64,000 bases of DNA from Adenanthera pavonina (taxonomy: Eukaryota > Streptophyta > Magnoliopsida > Fabales > Fabaceae). The stretch lies in assembly GCA_026686845.1 (NCBI GenBank), contig JAIVEN010000020.1:9761501-9825500 (forward strand). Direction: 5' to 3'. Below the pieces are notes generated by a model. It saw nothing but the letters and a program-made list of their open reading frames with translations, made no database searches and was not told the origin of the DNA. Position 1 is the first letter of the stretch. Each line of letters opens with the position of its first letter. The translations under genes and the position numbers were made by a program. Shown here one piece after another: positions 1 to 8,634 of the stretch.

Positions 1-845
1 CAACTGTTCATACTCAACAGATGCACTTTGAATATGAAAATTCATATGTTTTAACATGGGATATATTTGACAAATTCAAAATTCAAATTTCACTCTTGAC
101 CAGACGAATTCTGGAAGTTCAACGTTGAAATCTTTAGCTTATGGTCTCTATGAAATTTGTGTGTTGACCCTAAAATTCAAATTTCAGTGTGTCAGACGCA
201 TTATATGCTGTTGATGAGTGACTAGTTTTGTAGAGTAATCATTGGTTAATATCCCTAATGGGTAGATCTTGTATCTAACGACTAGTTTAGTCATAAATCT
301 ATAAATAGAACTTCATTTGAAGTTGTGGATAACAATTTTATGTTGTACATGCTGAAACTTTGCTAAAATCACTAGTCAAAGCCTTTTCTCTCACACACTT
401 CATTTACTATACTTCAACTATCACATTTACTCTGATTTAGAGAGTGTTCTTTCTGTATAAAATCTTTTCTTCATCTGGAAGAAGGATTTCTTGCGAGAAA
501 TTTTACAAGGGAATTTGGGAAACACTTTTTAAGAGTGCATAATGTAGATTTGAGAGCTCTTAGAATAAAGCACAAGCTTGTACTAAGGCATTACAAGGAG
601 CCCACTAAATTCTTGCAAGATAGTGAAAAATCTCAAGTGGTAGCTTGAGGACTGAACGTATGTCAAGTGGATCAGATCGAATTAGGATAAATTTTTGTGC
701 CCTCTCCTCCTTTACCTTGCATTTGCTTTATTCTTTCTGTACTCTATTTTTTGCAAACTTCTACCATTACTTTTATATCACACTCTTGAAGAAAAATTTT
801 GAACTTCCCGATTCACCCCTTTTTAGGAAGCCAGCAAACCTAGCA
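1..845 (+). repeat. Element A 5' LTR (3' part only)
   Basis: It aligns throughout with the last 845 bases of the element A 3' LTR, from the block beginning at 24213. It contains the TATA box (299-307), the untranslated R/U5 part and the terminal AGCAAACCTAGCA. It is followed at once by a degraded tRNA-Met primer site. The short open frame at 645-875 is LTR sequence and not a gene. Confidence 0.9.
299..307 (+). promoter_or_regulatory. TATA box of element A 5' LTR
   Basis: CTATAAATA lies at the position shared by all copia LTRs in the window, followed by the conserved CATTTGAAGTTGTGG block. The AACGG motifs upstream have decayed (CCATTGG or ATCATTGG in place of ACCGTTGG). Confidence 0.6.
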
Positions 846-847
846 AG

Positions 848-858
848 TGGTTTTAGAG
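848..858 (+). other. Degenerate primer binding site of element A
   Basis: TGGTTTTAGAG stands where the other copies have TGGTATCAGAGC, the complement of the 3' end of initiator tRNA-Met. Two substitutions and an extra base probably make it non-functional. Confidence 0.75.
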
Positions 859-900
859 ACCGGACTCCTAACTGAAGGATCTAGCCATCCAAGAGAATAT

Positions 901-1824
901 ATGGCTAGCTTTGGAGATAACATCCTACCTAAAGGAAACAACACCAACAGACCTCCAAGCTTCAGTTAAGAGTACTATGGATACTGGAAGATGAGGATAT
1001 AGATATATCTCAAGTCCACTAATCTAGATATTTAGTCAGTCTTCTAGAAATGAGACTTTGTCCTGATGAATCTGCAAGCTAATGGAAAGTACAAAGAAAA
1101 GCCAGAGAAGGAGTGGAATGATGAAGATAAGAGAAGAGTCCTGCTCAACTACAAAGCAAAATACTGCCTGGTCAGTGCTCTTAACCAGGACGAATTTTAC
1201 AGAGTCTCCCAATATTCCATAGCTAAAGGAATATGGGATACTCTAGAAATTGCCCATGAAGTAATAACTGGAGTAAGAGAAAACAAATTAAATTCCTGCA
1301 TTGGAGAATATGAAAGCTTCAGGATGAGGGAAGAAGAAAGCATTAAAGATTTGCAGAAAAGATTCACCCTTATTGTGAACCAGCTAAAGAGTCTTGACAA
1401 GGAATATACATAGCCAGAAAAAGTTAGGGAAATCTTCAAGGCCTTACCCATCGAGTGGCAACCAAAAGTAACTGCCATAGAGGAAGCCAGAGGAGATTTA
1501 ATGGCCTCTGTCACAGCACTTTTCAACAGTCTTGAAGAATATGAGGGCAAGATGAAAGCTCTAAAAGAGGCAGGACAGGAAAAGAAAAAGAAAAGTTTGG
1601 CTCTCAAAGTAGAATTAAAAGATGATGACTTTGAAGAAGATGCTGAGCTTGATGAAGAAACGATAGCCATGCTGGTAAAGAAATTTAGGAAAATATATGG
1701 GAAAAAGAAATTCAGAAAGTTCATTAAGAAGGATGGAGCCACTAGTAGCAAGAAATAAAACAAAGACTCCATCATGTGTTATGAATGTAAGAAACCTGGA
1801 CACATTAAATGGGAGTGTCCTATG
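901..1824 (+). pseudogene. gag: Element A gag, N-terminal part (broken by element B)
   Basis: The ATG at 901 begins a frame matching the start of element B Gag (MAxFGxNILPxGNNTNRP). It continues through the capsid-like region, readable at 1066-1413 and 1501-1758, up to the first cysteines of the zinc knuckle. In-frame stops include TAA/TAG at about 966, 1034 and 1412. The sequence breaks inside the knuckle at the CTATG target duplication (1820-1824) of element B and resumes at 13688. Confidence 0.88.
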
Positions 1825-2057
1825 TGTTGGATCAAGAGTTTTGATGATTCCAAACCAACACTCAAGAGCTTGGATTGAAGATATCAAAGGAGATCAAAGC
1901 TGTTTCAAGTGAAGATTTGCTGAGTATTTGCTATTAGATCTTTGGTAGGATCTTTGGTTTTTGTTTAGATTGGGTAAAAGATTTTGATTTGAGAAAAAGA
2001 CGTTTTCAAACCTTGATTTGAAGTTAAATCTTTACTTATTTGAAAAATACTCACAAA

Positions 2058-2890
2058 CAGACGAAGTTTGAAAGTTTAACTGAACTGTCAAGTTGGAAAT
2101 TCGAATTTGGCCCTTAGACATTCGAATTTCGAGCTAAAACTGAATAAGTCTGAAGAGGTGTCTCTCTGTCAGACGAATTTCGGTCTTTCAAAATTCGAAT
2201 TTCAATCAAGTCTGAAAGAAGCCTTTTTGTGACAGACGAACTTCACAGTCTCAAAATTCGAATTTCAGACAAAATGTCATTTATGAAAACTAAAGAAATT
2301 CGTCTGAAGCTTTGCTAAAGTTCATCTGAAATTAAGAAGAAACTAAGTTTGAAAATGCTCTCTGACAGACGAACTTTACCTTGACAAAATTCGAATTTTC
2401 ACCTGAGTCAAAAAAGGGGTTACTTTGTGACATTCGAATTTCACTCTTTCAAAATTCGAATTTCAGACAAAACAAAACTTGAGAAAATATAGGAAATTCG
2501 TCTGAATGCTTGATAAAGTTCATCTGAGATCAAGAGTGATTTCAGTCTCAAAACTGTTCTCTGACAGACGAATTTCACTCTGTCAAAATTCGAATTTCGA
2601 AGAAAGTGAACTACTGTGCCTCTTTAAACGTTCAGTGGACAGACGAATTTTGGGCATCCAAAATTTGAATTTCGAGGGCACTGTAGCAAATTGAAAACAC
2701 TGTTCACACTTAACAGAAAATCTTTCTTCTTGAAAATTCGTATGTCACATTGTGGAAAGATTTTATGAGTTTTGAAATTCGAATTTCACTCTATGGACAG
2801 ACGAACTTCGCATTTTTACGTTGGAAGCTTTAACCTTCGGTTCCCTCGAAATTCGTCTATTGGCCAACCGAAATTCGAATTTTAGTATGT
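2058..2890 (+). repeat. U3 array of CAGACGAA / TTCGAA modules
   Basis: At least five units read CAGACGAA, exactly 12 bases, then AAAATTCGAA (starts near 2170, 2234, 2367, 2565 and 2640). Inverted units read AATTCGTCTG, 12 bases, AGTTCATCTG (near 2298 and 2496). The palindrome TTCGAA makes the array readable on both strands. Several units can pair CGAATTT with AAATTCG. The same array occurs in every copia LTR of the window and in the pol-ORF3 spacers. Confidence 0.85.
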
Positions 2891-2912
2891 CAGAAACATT
2901 AAATGCGGTTGG

Positions 2913-3006
2913 TAAACGGATAGTTTTTTCAGAGTAACCGTTGGATAACTTCCCCAACGGATAGATTTAGTTTCTAACGGATATTTGAGATCAAAATCTA
3001 TAAATA
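2913..3006 (+). promoter_or_regulatory. Core promoter of element B 5' LTR: AACGG cluster and TATA box
   Basis: The TATA box CTATAAATA is at 2998-3006. Four AACGG-type cores lie upstream: AAACGG (about 2914), the reverse-strand site TAACCGTTGGA (2935-2945), CCAACGG (2954-2960) and CTAACGG (2974-2980). The reverse-strand site fits the plant mitosis-specific activator consensus YCYAACGGYYA at all 11 positions. That 3R-MYB factors bind here is an inference. Confidence 0.65.
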
Positions 3007-3551
3007 TAACATCATTTGAAGTTGTGGGTAACAAAATCAAACTTGTATATACTGAATTTCTGCTGAATCTTCATCTCAAAAGCTTTTACCCTTCCAACTT
3101 CATTATTTGTACTTAAACCTTCATATCCACTCTATTCAAGAGAGTTATTCATTTGTAAACAATCTACTCTTCATCTGGAAGATAGAATTACTTGTGAGGG
3201 GTATTCACAAGGGGATTGGGAAGCACATAGAGAAAGTGCTTAGAGAGTTTGAGAGAGCTCAGAACAGAGCATACTCGTGTACTGTGGCTTTAGCAAGAAG
3301 CCCGTTGAAATTCTTGCTGGATAGTGGATAAATCTCAAGAGGTGTCTTGAGGACTGGATGTAGGTCAAGTGGATAGACCGAACCAGGATAAATCACTGAG
3401 TTTTCTTCTTCTTATTTCTACTTTTCAGCTTGCTCTGTTTCACACGTTATTTTCATTATACTGTGATATCTTCACTTGCTTCACTTTGTGCAGAAAAATT
3501 TCAATCTTCCCAATTCACCCCCCCTCTTGGGAAGTCAGCCTTGCTAACAAG

Positions 3552-3563
3552 TGGTATCAGAGC
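3552..3563 (+). other. Primer binding site of element B (initiator tRNA-Met)
   Basis: TGGTATCAGAGC begins two bases after the LTR end and is complementary to the 3' end of plant initiator tRNA-Met. This is the usual minus-strand primer site of Ty1/copia elements. Confidence 0.95.
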
Positions 3564-3604
3564 CCGGATTCCCATTCAAAGGATTTCACAGTCCGGGAAC
3601 AACG

Positions 3605-5404
3605 ATGGCTGGCTTTGGAGAGAATATACTTCCTGAAGGGAACAACACTAACAGACCACCAGGCTTCAGTGGAGAGCATTATGGGTACTGGAAGATGAGG
3701 ATGCAGATCTACCTCCAATCAATTGATCTTGACATCTGGTCAGTCATTGATAAAGGAGATTTCGTCCCAATGGCTCCAACTGAAGATGGAAGATACAAAG
3801 AGAAGCTGGAAGCAGAATGGAATGATGAAGACAGAAGGAGAATCCTACTAAATTTCAAAGCAAAGCATTGTTTAGTCAGTGCCCTGAACCAGGATGAATT
3901 CTACAGAGTCTCGCAATGCACCACTGCAAAAGGAATGTGGGATACTCTGCAGATTGCACATGAAGGAACATCTGGAGTCAGGGAGAACAGACTAAACACG
4001 TGCATTGGAGAGTATGAAAGCTTCAGAATGGCTGAAGGAGAAACTGTAAAGGAGCTCCAAAAGAAATTCACTCTCATTGTAAATCAACTAAAGAGCTTAG
4101 GAAAGGAATACACTCAATCAGAGAAAGTGAGAAAAATTCTCAGAGCTCTCCCTCTGGAATGGCAGCCCAAGGTGACAGCAATAGAAGAAGCTAAAGGAGA
4201 ATCAATGGCCTCTGTCACAGCTCTCTTCGGGAGCCTTGAGGAATATGAAGGAAAAATCAAAGCTTTCAAGGAAGCCGGGCTGGACAGAAAGAAGAAAGGC
4301 ATTGCTCTTAAAACTGCTGATGAAAAGGAAGAAGAATCTAACGAAGAGGATGAACTTGATGATGAAACTCTGGCTATGATGGTCAGAAAATTCGGAAGAT
4401 TCTACAGCAAGAAGAAGAACAAAAGATTCTTCAAGAAGGTAACTGCTGGGGAAAATAAGAAAGAGACAAAAGAACCTGTGACTTGCTATGAGTGCAAGAA
4501 GCAGGGACACATAAAATGGGACTTTCCCCAATTCCTCAGAAAGCAAGAAAAAGAAAAGAAAGGTGCTGACAAAGGGAAAAAGAAGAAAGCCTACATCTCA
4601 TCCATATGGGGTAACAGCTCAGATGAGGAAGAAGAAGATGAAGAAGAGATTGCCAACATTTGTCTGATGGCACTTGCTTCTGAAGAAGCTACACCCTCAT
4701 ACAGCAGTGATCAGGATGAAGAGGTATATGAATCTGAACCTTCCTATTCTGAATTACTGGATGCATTTCATGAGCTACATGATGAATTCATTAAAGTTGC
4801 TAAAGAACTGAAATTGGCAAAGAAAAAGATAAGGAAGATGGAGTCTCAAGGCATAGTTTCTGAAACTGCTTCTTTACCTACTTCTGAATCTGTTTGCTGC
4901 ACTTCATGCACTGAACTTAAGCAAACTAATGAGTATCTAGTTAAAAGCATGTCTAGGCTCACTAAAGGTAAAGATATGCTGTTTGCCTTGATGGGGAGCC
5001 AAAGAATATCACAAGGAAAAGCTGGTCTTGGCTATGATCCATGTGCTGTCAAAGAAAAGATTAGGAAGAAAAATCAGAATGCATACATGAGACATTTTGT
5101 GCATGCCAAGAACAATAAAAAGAAAGTTAATGCATCACCTCACATTGAAACATATGATCAACCAAGGCATGCTAAACAAAAGTATTATCTGCACTATTTT
5201 CTTCCTGCATCTCAATCTAGCAGCCCTTTCACTACCTGTCATTTCTGCAACAAAAAGGGACACATTTCCAGTTCCTGTATTTTAAAGAAAAATGAACTTG
5301 GCAGGAAAGTTAAATGGGTTCCCAAAATTGCATCTACATCTAGGGAAATACCTACTGACCGAAAAGGACCCAAGCAAATTTGGGTACCTAAAAGGAAAAC
5401 ATAA
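3605..5404 (+). CDS. gag: Element B Gag polyprotein (599 aa)
   Basis: This is the structural protein that assembles the cytoplasmic virus-like particle and binds genomic RNA. I start at the ATG at 3605 (AACGATGG, starts MAGFGENILPEG). The frame is open from 3551, but only a GTG inside the primer site precedes it. Residues 1 to about 230 are the Gag region typical of copia elements. Acidic and lysine-rich linkers follow. A CCHC knuckle starts at Cys294 (CYECKKQGHIKWDF), but its last Cys is Phe, where E has Cys. A second, complete CX2CX4HX4C knuckle (CHFCNKKGHISSSC) is at 545-558. The gene ends with TAA at 5402-5404, 8 bases before the pol frame as annotated, and in a different frame from pol. 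Confidence 0.95.
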   Translation: MAGFGENILPEGNNTNRPPGFSGEHYGYWKMRMQIYLQSIDLDIWSVIDKGDFVPMAPTEDGRYKEKLEAEWNDEDRRRILLNFKAKHCLVSALNQDEFYRVSQCTTAKGMWDTLQIAHEGTSGVRENRLNTCIGEYESFRMAEGETVKELQKKFTLIVNQLKSLGKEYTQSEKVRKILRALPLEWQPKVTAIEEAKGESMASVTALFGSLEEYEGKIKAFKEAGLDRKKKGIALKTADEKEEESNEEDELDDETLAMMVRKFGRFYSKKKNKRFFKKVTAGENKKETKEPVTCYECKKQGHIKWDFPQFLRKQEKEKKGADKGKKKKAYISSIWGNSSDEEEEDEEEIANICLMALASEEATPSYSSDQDEEVYESEPSYSELLDAFHELHDEFIKVAKELKLAKKKIRKMESQGIVSETASLPTSESVCCTSCTELKQTNEYLVKSMSRLTKGKDMLFALMGSQRISQGKAGLGYDPCAVKEKIRKKNQNAYMRHFVHAKNNKKKVNASPHIETYDQPRHAKQKYYLHYFLPASQSSSPFTTCHFCNKKGHISSSCILKKNELGRKVKWVPKIASTSREIPTDRKGPKQIWVPKRKT

Positions 5405-5410
5405 ACATTG

Positions 5411-5419
5411 TTTTGCAGG
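5411..5419 (+). promoter_or_regulatory. Splice-acceptor-like TTTTGCAG|G at the gag-pol junction
   Basis: TTTTGCAGG lies just after the gag stop and just before the protease motif. A has the same motif (TTTTGCAGG, from about 14561). D has CTTGCAGG. E has TTTTGCAAG, with the AG lost. Conservation of a pyrimidine tract plus CAG in a region that must also encode pol suggests a possible 3' splice site, but no matching donor is proven. Confidence 0.35.
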
Positions 5420-8400
5420 TCTGTCTCAAAGCTAAGAAAAGCAACAAATGGTATATGGACAGTGCCTGCTCAAGCCACATGACTGGTGATAAGGAGAAGT
5501 TCATCACCCTTAGAGACAAGAAAGGAGGAAAAGTGACATTTGGAGGTGATCAATATGGCAAAATCATTGGAATTGGCATTGTGGGGAAAAATCCAGAAAC
5601 ATCCATTGAAGAGGTGCTGTTTGTAATTGGCCTCAACCACAATTTGCTAAGCGTGAGTCAAACCTGTGATAGAGGAAACTGGGTGCTGTTTGACTCAAAG
5701 TTTTGCCTAGTCATCAGAAAAAGTGATCACAAAGTAATCTTAAAAGCTCAAAGGGATGGTAACTGCTACACTATTGACCTTGATGAACTTCCCCCTTTAG
5801 ATTCTGTATGCTTAATCAGTCAAAATAATGATAGTTGGTTATGGCATAGGAGATTAGCTCATGTTAATATGAATCAGGTGTCTAAACTGGTTAAAAATGA
5901 GCTAGTTACTGGTTTGCCAAAAATATCTTTTGAAAAGGATAAAGAATGTGATGCATGCTTAAAAGGAAAACAAATTAAATCATCCTTCAAATCTAAAAAC
6001 ATAGTTTCCACAACAAGACCACTTGAATTGCTGCATATGGACTTAATTGGACCTTCTAGGGTAAAAAGTCTTGGTGGTAATCTGTATGTGCTTGTAATTG
6101 TTGATGATTATTCTAGATTTACTTGGACATTATTCCTTTCTTCTAAGAGTGATACCTTTGATGCATTTGTAACCTTAGCTAAGAAAGTGCAAAATGAGAA
6201 AGGTATCTCTATTGTGTCTATCAGGTCAGATCATGGAGGAGAATTTGAAAATGCATACTTCCTGGAGTACTGCAGTGAGCATGGAATTGACCACAACTTC
6301 TCAGCTCCTAGGACTCCTCAACAGAATGGAGTAGTAGAAAGGAAAAACAGAACTATTGGGGAGATGGCCAGAGCTATGCTGAATGAGAAGGAACTTTCTC
6401 AAGTGTTTTGGGCTGATGCAGTAAACACAGCTAGTTACATCATCAACAGAGCATACATCAGACCCATCCTGGGAAAGACTCCATACGAGCTGTACAAGGG
6501 GAGAAAGCCAAATCTGTCCCATCTCCATGTGTTCGGGTGCAAATGCTTCATTCACAACAATGGCAAAGAAAACCTAGGTAAATTTGATGCCAAATCAGAT
6601 GAAGGTATATTTCTTGGCTACTCTAGTAGGAGTAAGGCATATAGAGTTTATAATAAAAGATCAAATGTGGTAGAGGAATCTGTGCATGTAGTTTTCATTG
6701 AAAATGAAACTATTTCAAAACATGTTACCAATGAGGATGATCTTGCTTTCAATTTTGAAAAACTGGGCATTTCTGATAAAAGTAAAACTGAACCTCCAAA
6801 GATATCTGAACCTGTTAACATAGAGGAAGATATCCAGGAGCAAGAGTTTGATGAAGAAAATAATGAAGAAACATCTCAAGAACTCCCTAGAGCTTGGAGA
6901 TATCAAAGGAATCATCCTGTTGATCAAGTGATAGGAGATGTTCAAGAGAGAGTCAAAACCAGAAAACAGTTAAGGGATCAAATGCTAAATTGTGCTTTCA
7001 TTTCTCAAATTGAACCCAAATGTGTTGAAGAAGCCTTAACTGATGATTACTGGATTTTGGCAATGCAAGATGAACTAAATCAGTTTGAAAGAAATCAAGT
7101 TTGGGATTTAGTTCCAAGACCCAAAAATCATCCTGTTATTGGTACCAAATGGGTTTTCAGAAACAAACTTGATGAATCTGGAATAATAATCAGAAATAAA
7201 GCTAGATTGGTTGCTAAAGGATATAATCAGGAAGAAGGTATTGATTTTGAAGGAACCTTTGCACCAGTAGCTAGATTAGAAGCTATAAGAATATTGCTGG
7301 CTTATGCATGCATGAAGAATATTTTGCTATATCAAATGGATGTAAAGAGTGCTTTTCTGAATGGATATATCATGGAAGAGGTTTATGTAGATCAACCTCC
7401 AGGTTTTGAGGATTCTACAAAACCAAACCATGTCTATAAACTGAAGAAAGCTCTTTATGGATTAAAACAAGCCCCTAGAGCATGGTATGAAAGATTAAGC
7501 AACTTTTTGACTGAAAAAGGATTTAACAGAGGCAAAGTTGACACTACTTTATTCACTAAGAAAGAGAATAAAGATTTACTAATTGTCCAAATCTATGTTG
7601 ATGATATCATTTTCGGTGCTACTAATGAAACTCTTTGCAAGGAATTTTCTAAGTTAATGCAGGGAGAATTTGAGATGTCTATGATGGGTGAACTCAATTT
7701 CTTCCTTGGATTGCAAATCAAACAGCTTAATGATGGTATCTTTCTCAGTCAATCCAAGTATCTAAAGGAGCTGTTAAAGAAGTTTGGAATGGAGAATGCC
7801 AAGCCAACGGGAACACCTATGGCTACTGCAACCAAACTGGACATGGATGAAAATGGGAAAATGTTTGACATTACTCAATACAGAAGAATGATTGGATCCC
7901 TGCTGTACCTAACCGCCAGCAGACCTGACATTATGTTCAGTGTCTGCATGTGTGCAAGGTTCCAATCATGCCCCAAAGAAACCCATGCAACAGCTGTGAA
8001 AAGAATTTTCAGATATCTAATTGGAACATCACAGATGGGTCTTTGGTATCCAAAAGGCAATGGAGAAGATCTCAAAGGATACACAGATGCTGATTTTGCA
8101 GGATCCAAAACTGACAGAAAAAGCACAAGTGGAACTTGTCAGTTTCTTGGAGGGTCCTTGGTTTCATGGTTCAGCAAAAAGCAAAACAGTGTAGCTCTAT
8201 CCACTGCAGAAGCTGAGTATGTTACAGCTGGAAGCTGTTGTGCCCAAGTCATCTGGATGAAGCAGCAACTTGAAGATCTTGAGGTTAAAATGAAAGAGAT
8301 ACCCATCATGTGTGATAATCAAAGTGCCATAAACATCACTAAGAATCCTGTCATGCACTCAAGGACAAAACATATTGAGGTTAGGCACCACTTCATAAGG

Positions 8401-8544
8401 GATCACGTTCTGAAAGGAGAAGTTAAGCTGGAATACATCCCAATAGAGGATCAAGTAGCTGATGTACTCACCAAACCTCTACCAGAAGACAGGCATTGCA
8501 AAATAAGAAGAGAATTGGGAATGGTAAATCCCAATGAATTGTAA
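5413..8544 (+). CDS. pol: Element B Pol polyprotein: protease, integrase, reverse transcriptase, RNase H
   Basis: This polyprotein matures Gag-Pol, copies the RNA and inserts the cDNA. The aspartic protease motif is DSACSSH (Asp16; most relatives have DSG). The integrase zinc site is His145, His149, Cys179 and Cys182. The catalytic triad is Asp210, Asp273 and Glu309, with the classic 35-residue gap. Reverse transcriptase begins near 577 and has YVDDIIFG with Asp730-Asp731. RNase H includes TDADFAG (about 890), STAEAEYV (about 930) and CDNQSAINI. The given start is a TTG. The first ATG, at 5455, falls just before the protease Asp, so the real initiation mode is unknown. Pol is in the -1 frame relative to gag. 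The stop TAA at 8542 overlaps a donor-like GTAAGT. Confidence 0.95.
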   Translation: MQVCLKAKKSNKWYMDSACSSHMTGDKEKFITLRDKKGGKVTFGGDQYGKIIGIGIVGKNPETSIEEVLFVIGLNHNLLSVSQTCDRGNWVLFDSKFCLVIRKSDHKVILKAQRDGNCYTIDLDELPPLDSVCLISQNNDSWLWHRRLAHVNMNQVSKLVKNELVTGLPKISFEKDKECDACLKGKQIKSSFKSKNIVSTTRPLELLHMDLIGPSRVKSLGGNLYVLVIVDDYSRFTWTLFLSSKSDTFDAFVTLAKKVQNEKGISIVSIRSDHGGEFENAYFLEYCSEHGIDHNFSAPRTPQQNGVVERKNRTIGEMARAMLNEKELSQVFWADAVNTASYIINRAYIRPILGKTPYELYKGRKPNLSHLHVFGCKCFIHNNGKENLGKFDAKSDEGIFLGYSSRSKAYRVYNKRSNVVEESVHVVFIENETISKHVTNEDDLAFNFEKLGISDKSKTEPPKISEPVNIEEDIQEQEFDEENNEETSQELPRAWRYQRNHPVDQVIGDVQERVKTRKQLRDQMLNCAFISQIEPKCVEEALTDDYWILAMQDELNQFERNQVWDLVPRPKNHPVIGTKWVFRNKLDESGIIIRNKARLVAKGYNQEEGIDFEGTFAPVARLEAIRILLAYACMKNILLYQMDVKSAFLNGYIMEEVYVDQPPGFEDSTKPNHVYKLKKALYGLKQAPRAWYERLSNFLTEKGFNRGKVDTTLFTKKENKDLLIVQIYVDDIIFGATNETLCKEFSKLMQGEFEMSMMGELNFFLGLQIKQLNDGIFLSQSKYLKELLKKFGMENAKPTGTPMATATKLDMDENGKMFDITQYRRMIGSLLYLTASRPDIMFSVCMCARFQSCPKETHATAVKRIFRYLIGTSQMGLWYPKGNGEDLKGYTDADFAGSKTDRKSTSGTCQFLGGSLVSWFSKKQNSVALSTAEAEYVTAGSCCAQVIWMKQQLEDLEVKMKEIPIMCDNQSAINITKNPVMHSRTKHIEVRHHFIRDHVLKGEVKLEYIPIEDQVADVLTKPLPEDRHCKIRRELGMVNPNEL

Positions 8545-8634
8545 GTTATTCTTATAAAATTCTCTTCTTTTTAATTTTAAATCTTAAAGTCAATTCTAAC
8601 TTCAGCATCGGAGAGTGTTTAATTTAAGTTGCAG
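8541..8634 (+). promoter_or_regulatory. Candidate 94-nt intron overlapping the pol stop
   Basis: GTAAGT starts at 8541 and includes the pol TAA. A branch-like TTCTAAC is at 8594-8600, and TTAAGTTGCAG|G ends at 8634. The pair is kept in E (48771-48863) and D (56222-56313). In A the donor is kept as GTAAGC but the acceptor is lost. This could serve production of an ORF3 mRNA and has not been shown to be spliced. Confidence 0.4.

Larger units (their letters stand above)
1825..3549 (+). repeat. Element B 5' LTR
   Basis: This 1725-bp repeat is the partner of 11958-13682. U3 (about 1825-3000) carries a dense array of CAGACGAA and AAATTCGAATTT modules. A TATA box follows at 2998-3006 and R/U5 runs to 3549. 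Differences from the 3' copy are all transitions, five in CG and two in CHG context. The short ORFs inside it (for example 2506-2694 and 3107-3331) recur in the 3' LTR, are not gene-like, and I do not annotate them. Confidence 0.97.

Noticed and set aside
1197..1775. 192-codon minus-strand open frame across element A gag
   Set aside because: Antisense shadow of the gag frame. Similar minus-strand frames occur over the same part of gag in D and E, and none has domain features.
2058..2890. CRISPR-like alternation of short repeats and spacers in the LTR
   Set aside because: The units lie in retrotransposon U3, recur in every LTR, have 12-nt spacers and sit in a plant genome. This is not a CRISPR array.
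2058..2890. Heat-shock elements built from GAA and TTC
   Set aside because: The canonical nGAAnnTTCn spacing of two bases is not met. GAA and TTC are 0 or 1 base apart in these modules.
3551..3604. Upstream start for element B Gag at 3551
   Set aside because: The codon is GTG inside the primer binding site. The ATG at 3605 is shared by E and D in the same context.
5390..5404. Programmed -1 frameshift between gag and pol
   Set aside because: The overlap is only about 13 nt and has no X-XXY-YYZ heptamer in the gag frame. The ATGA overlap or splicing fits better.
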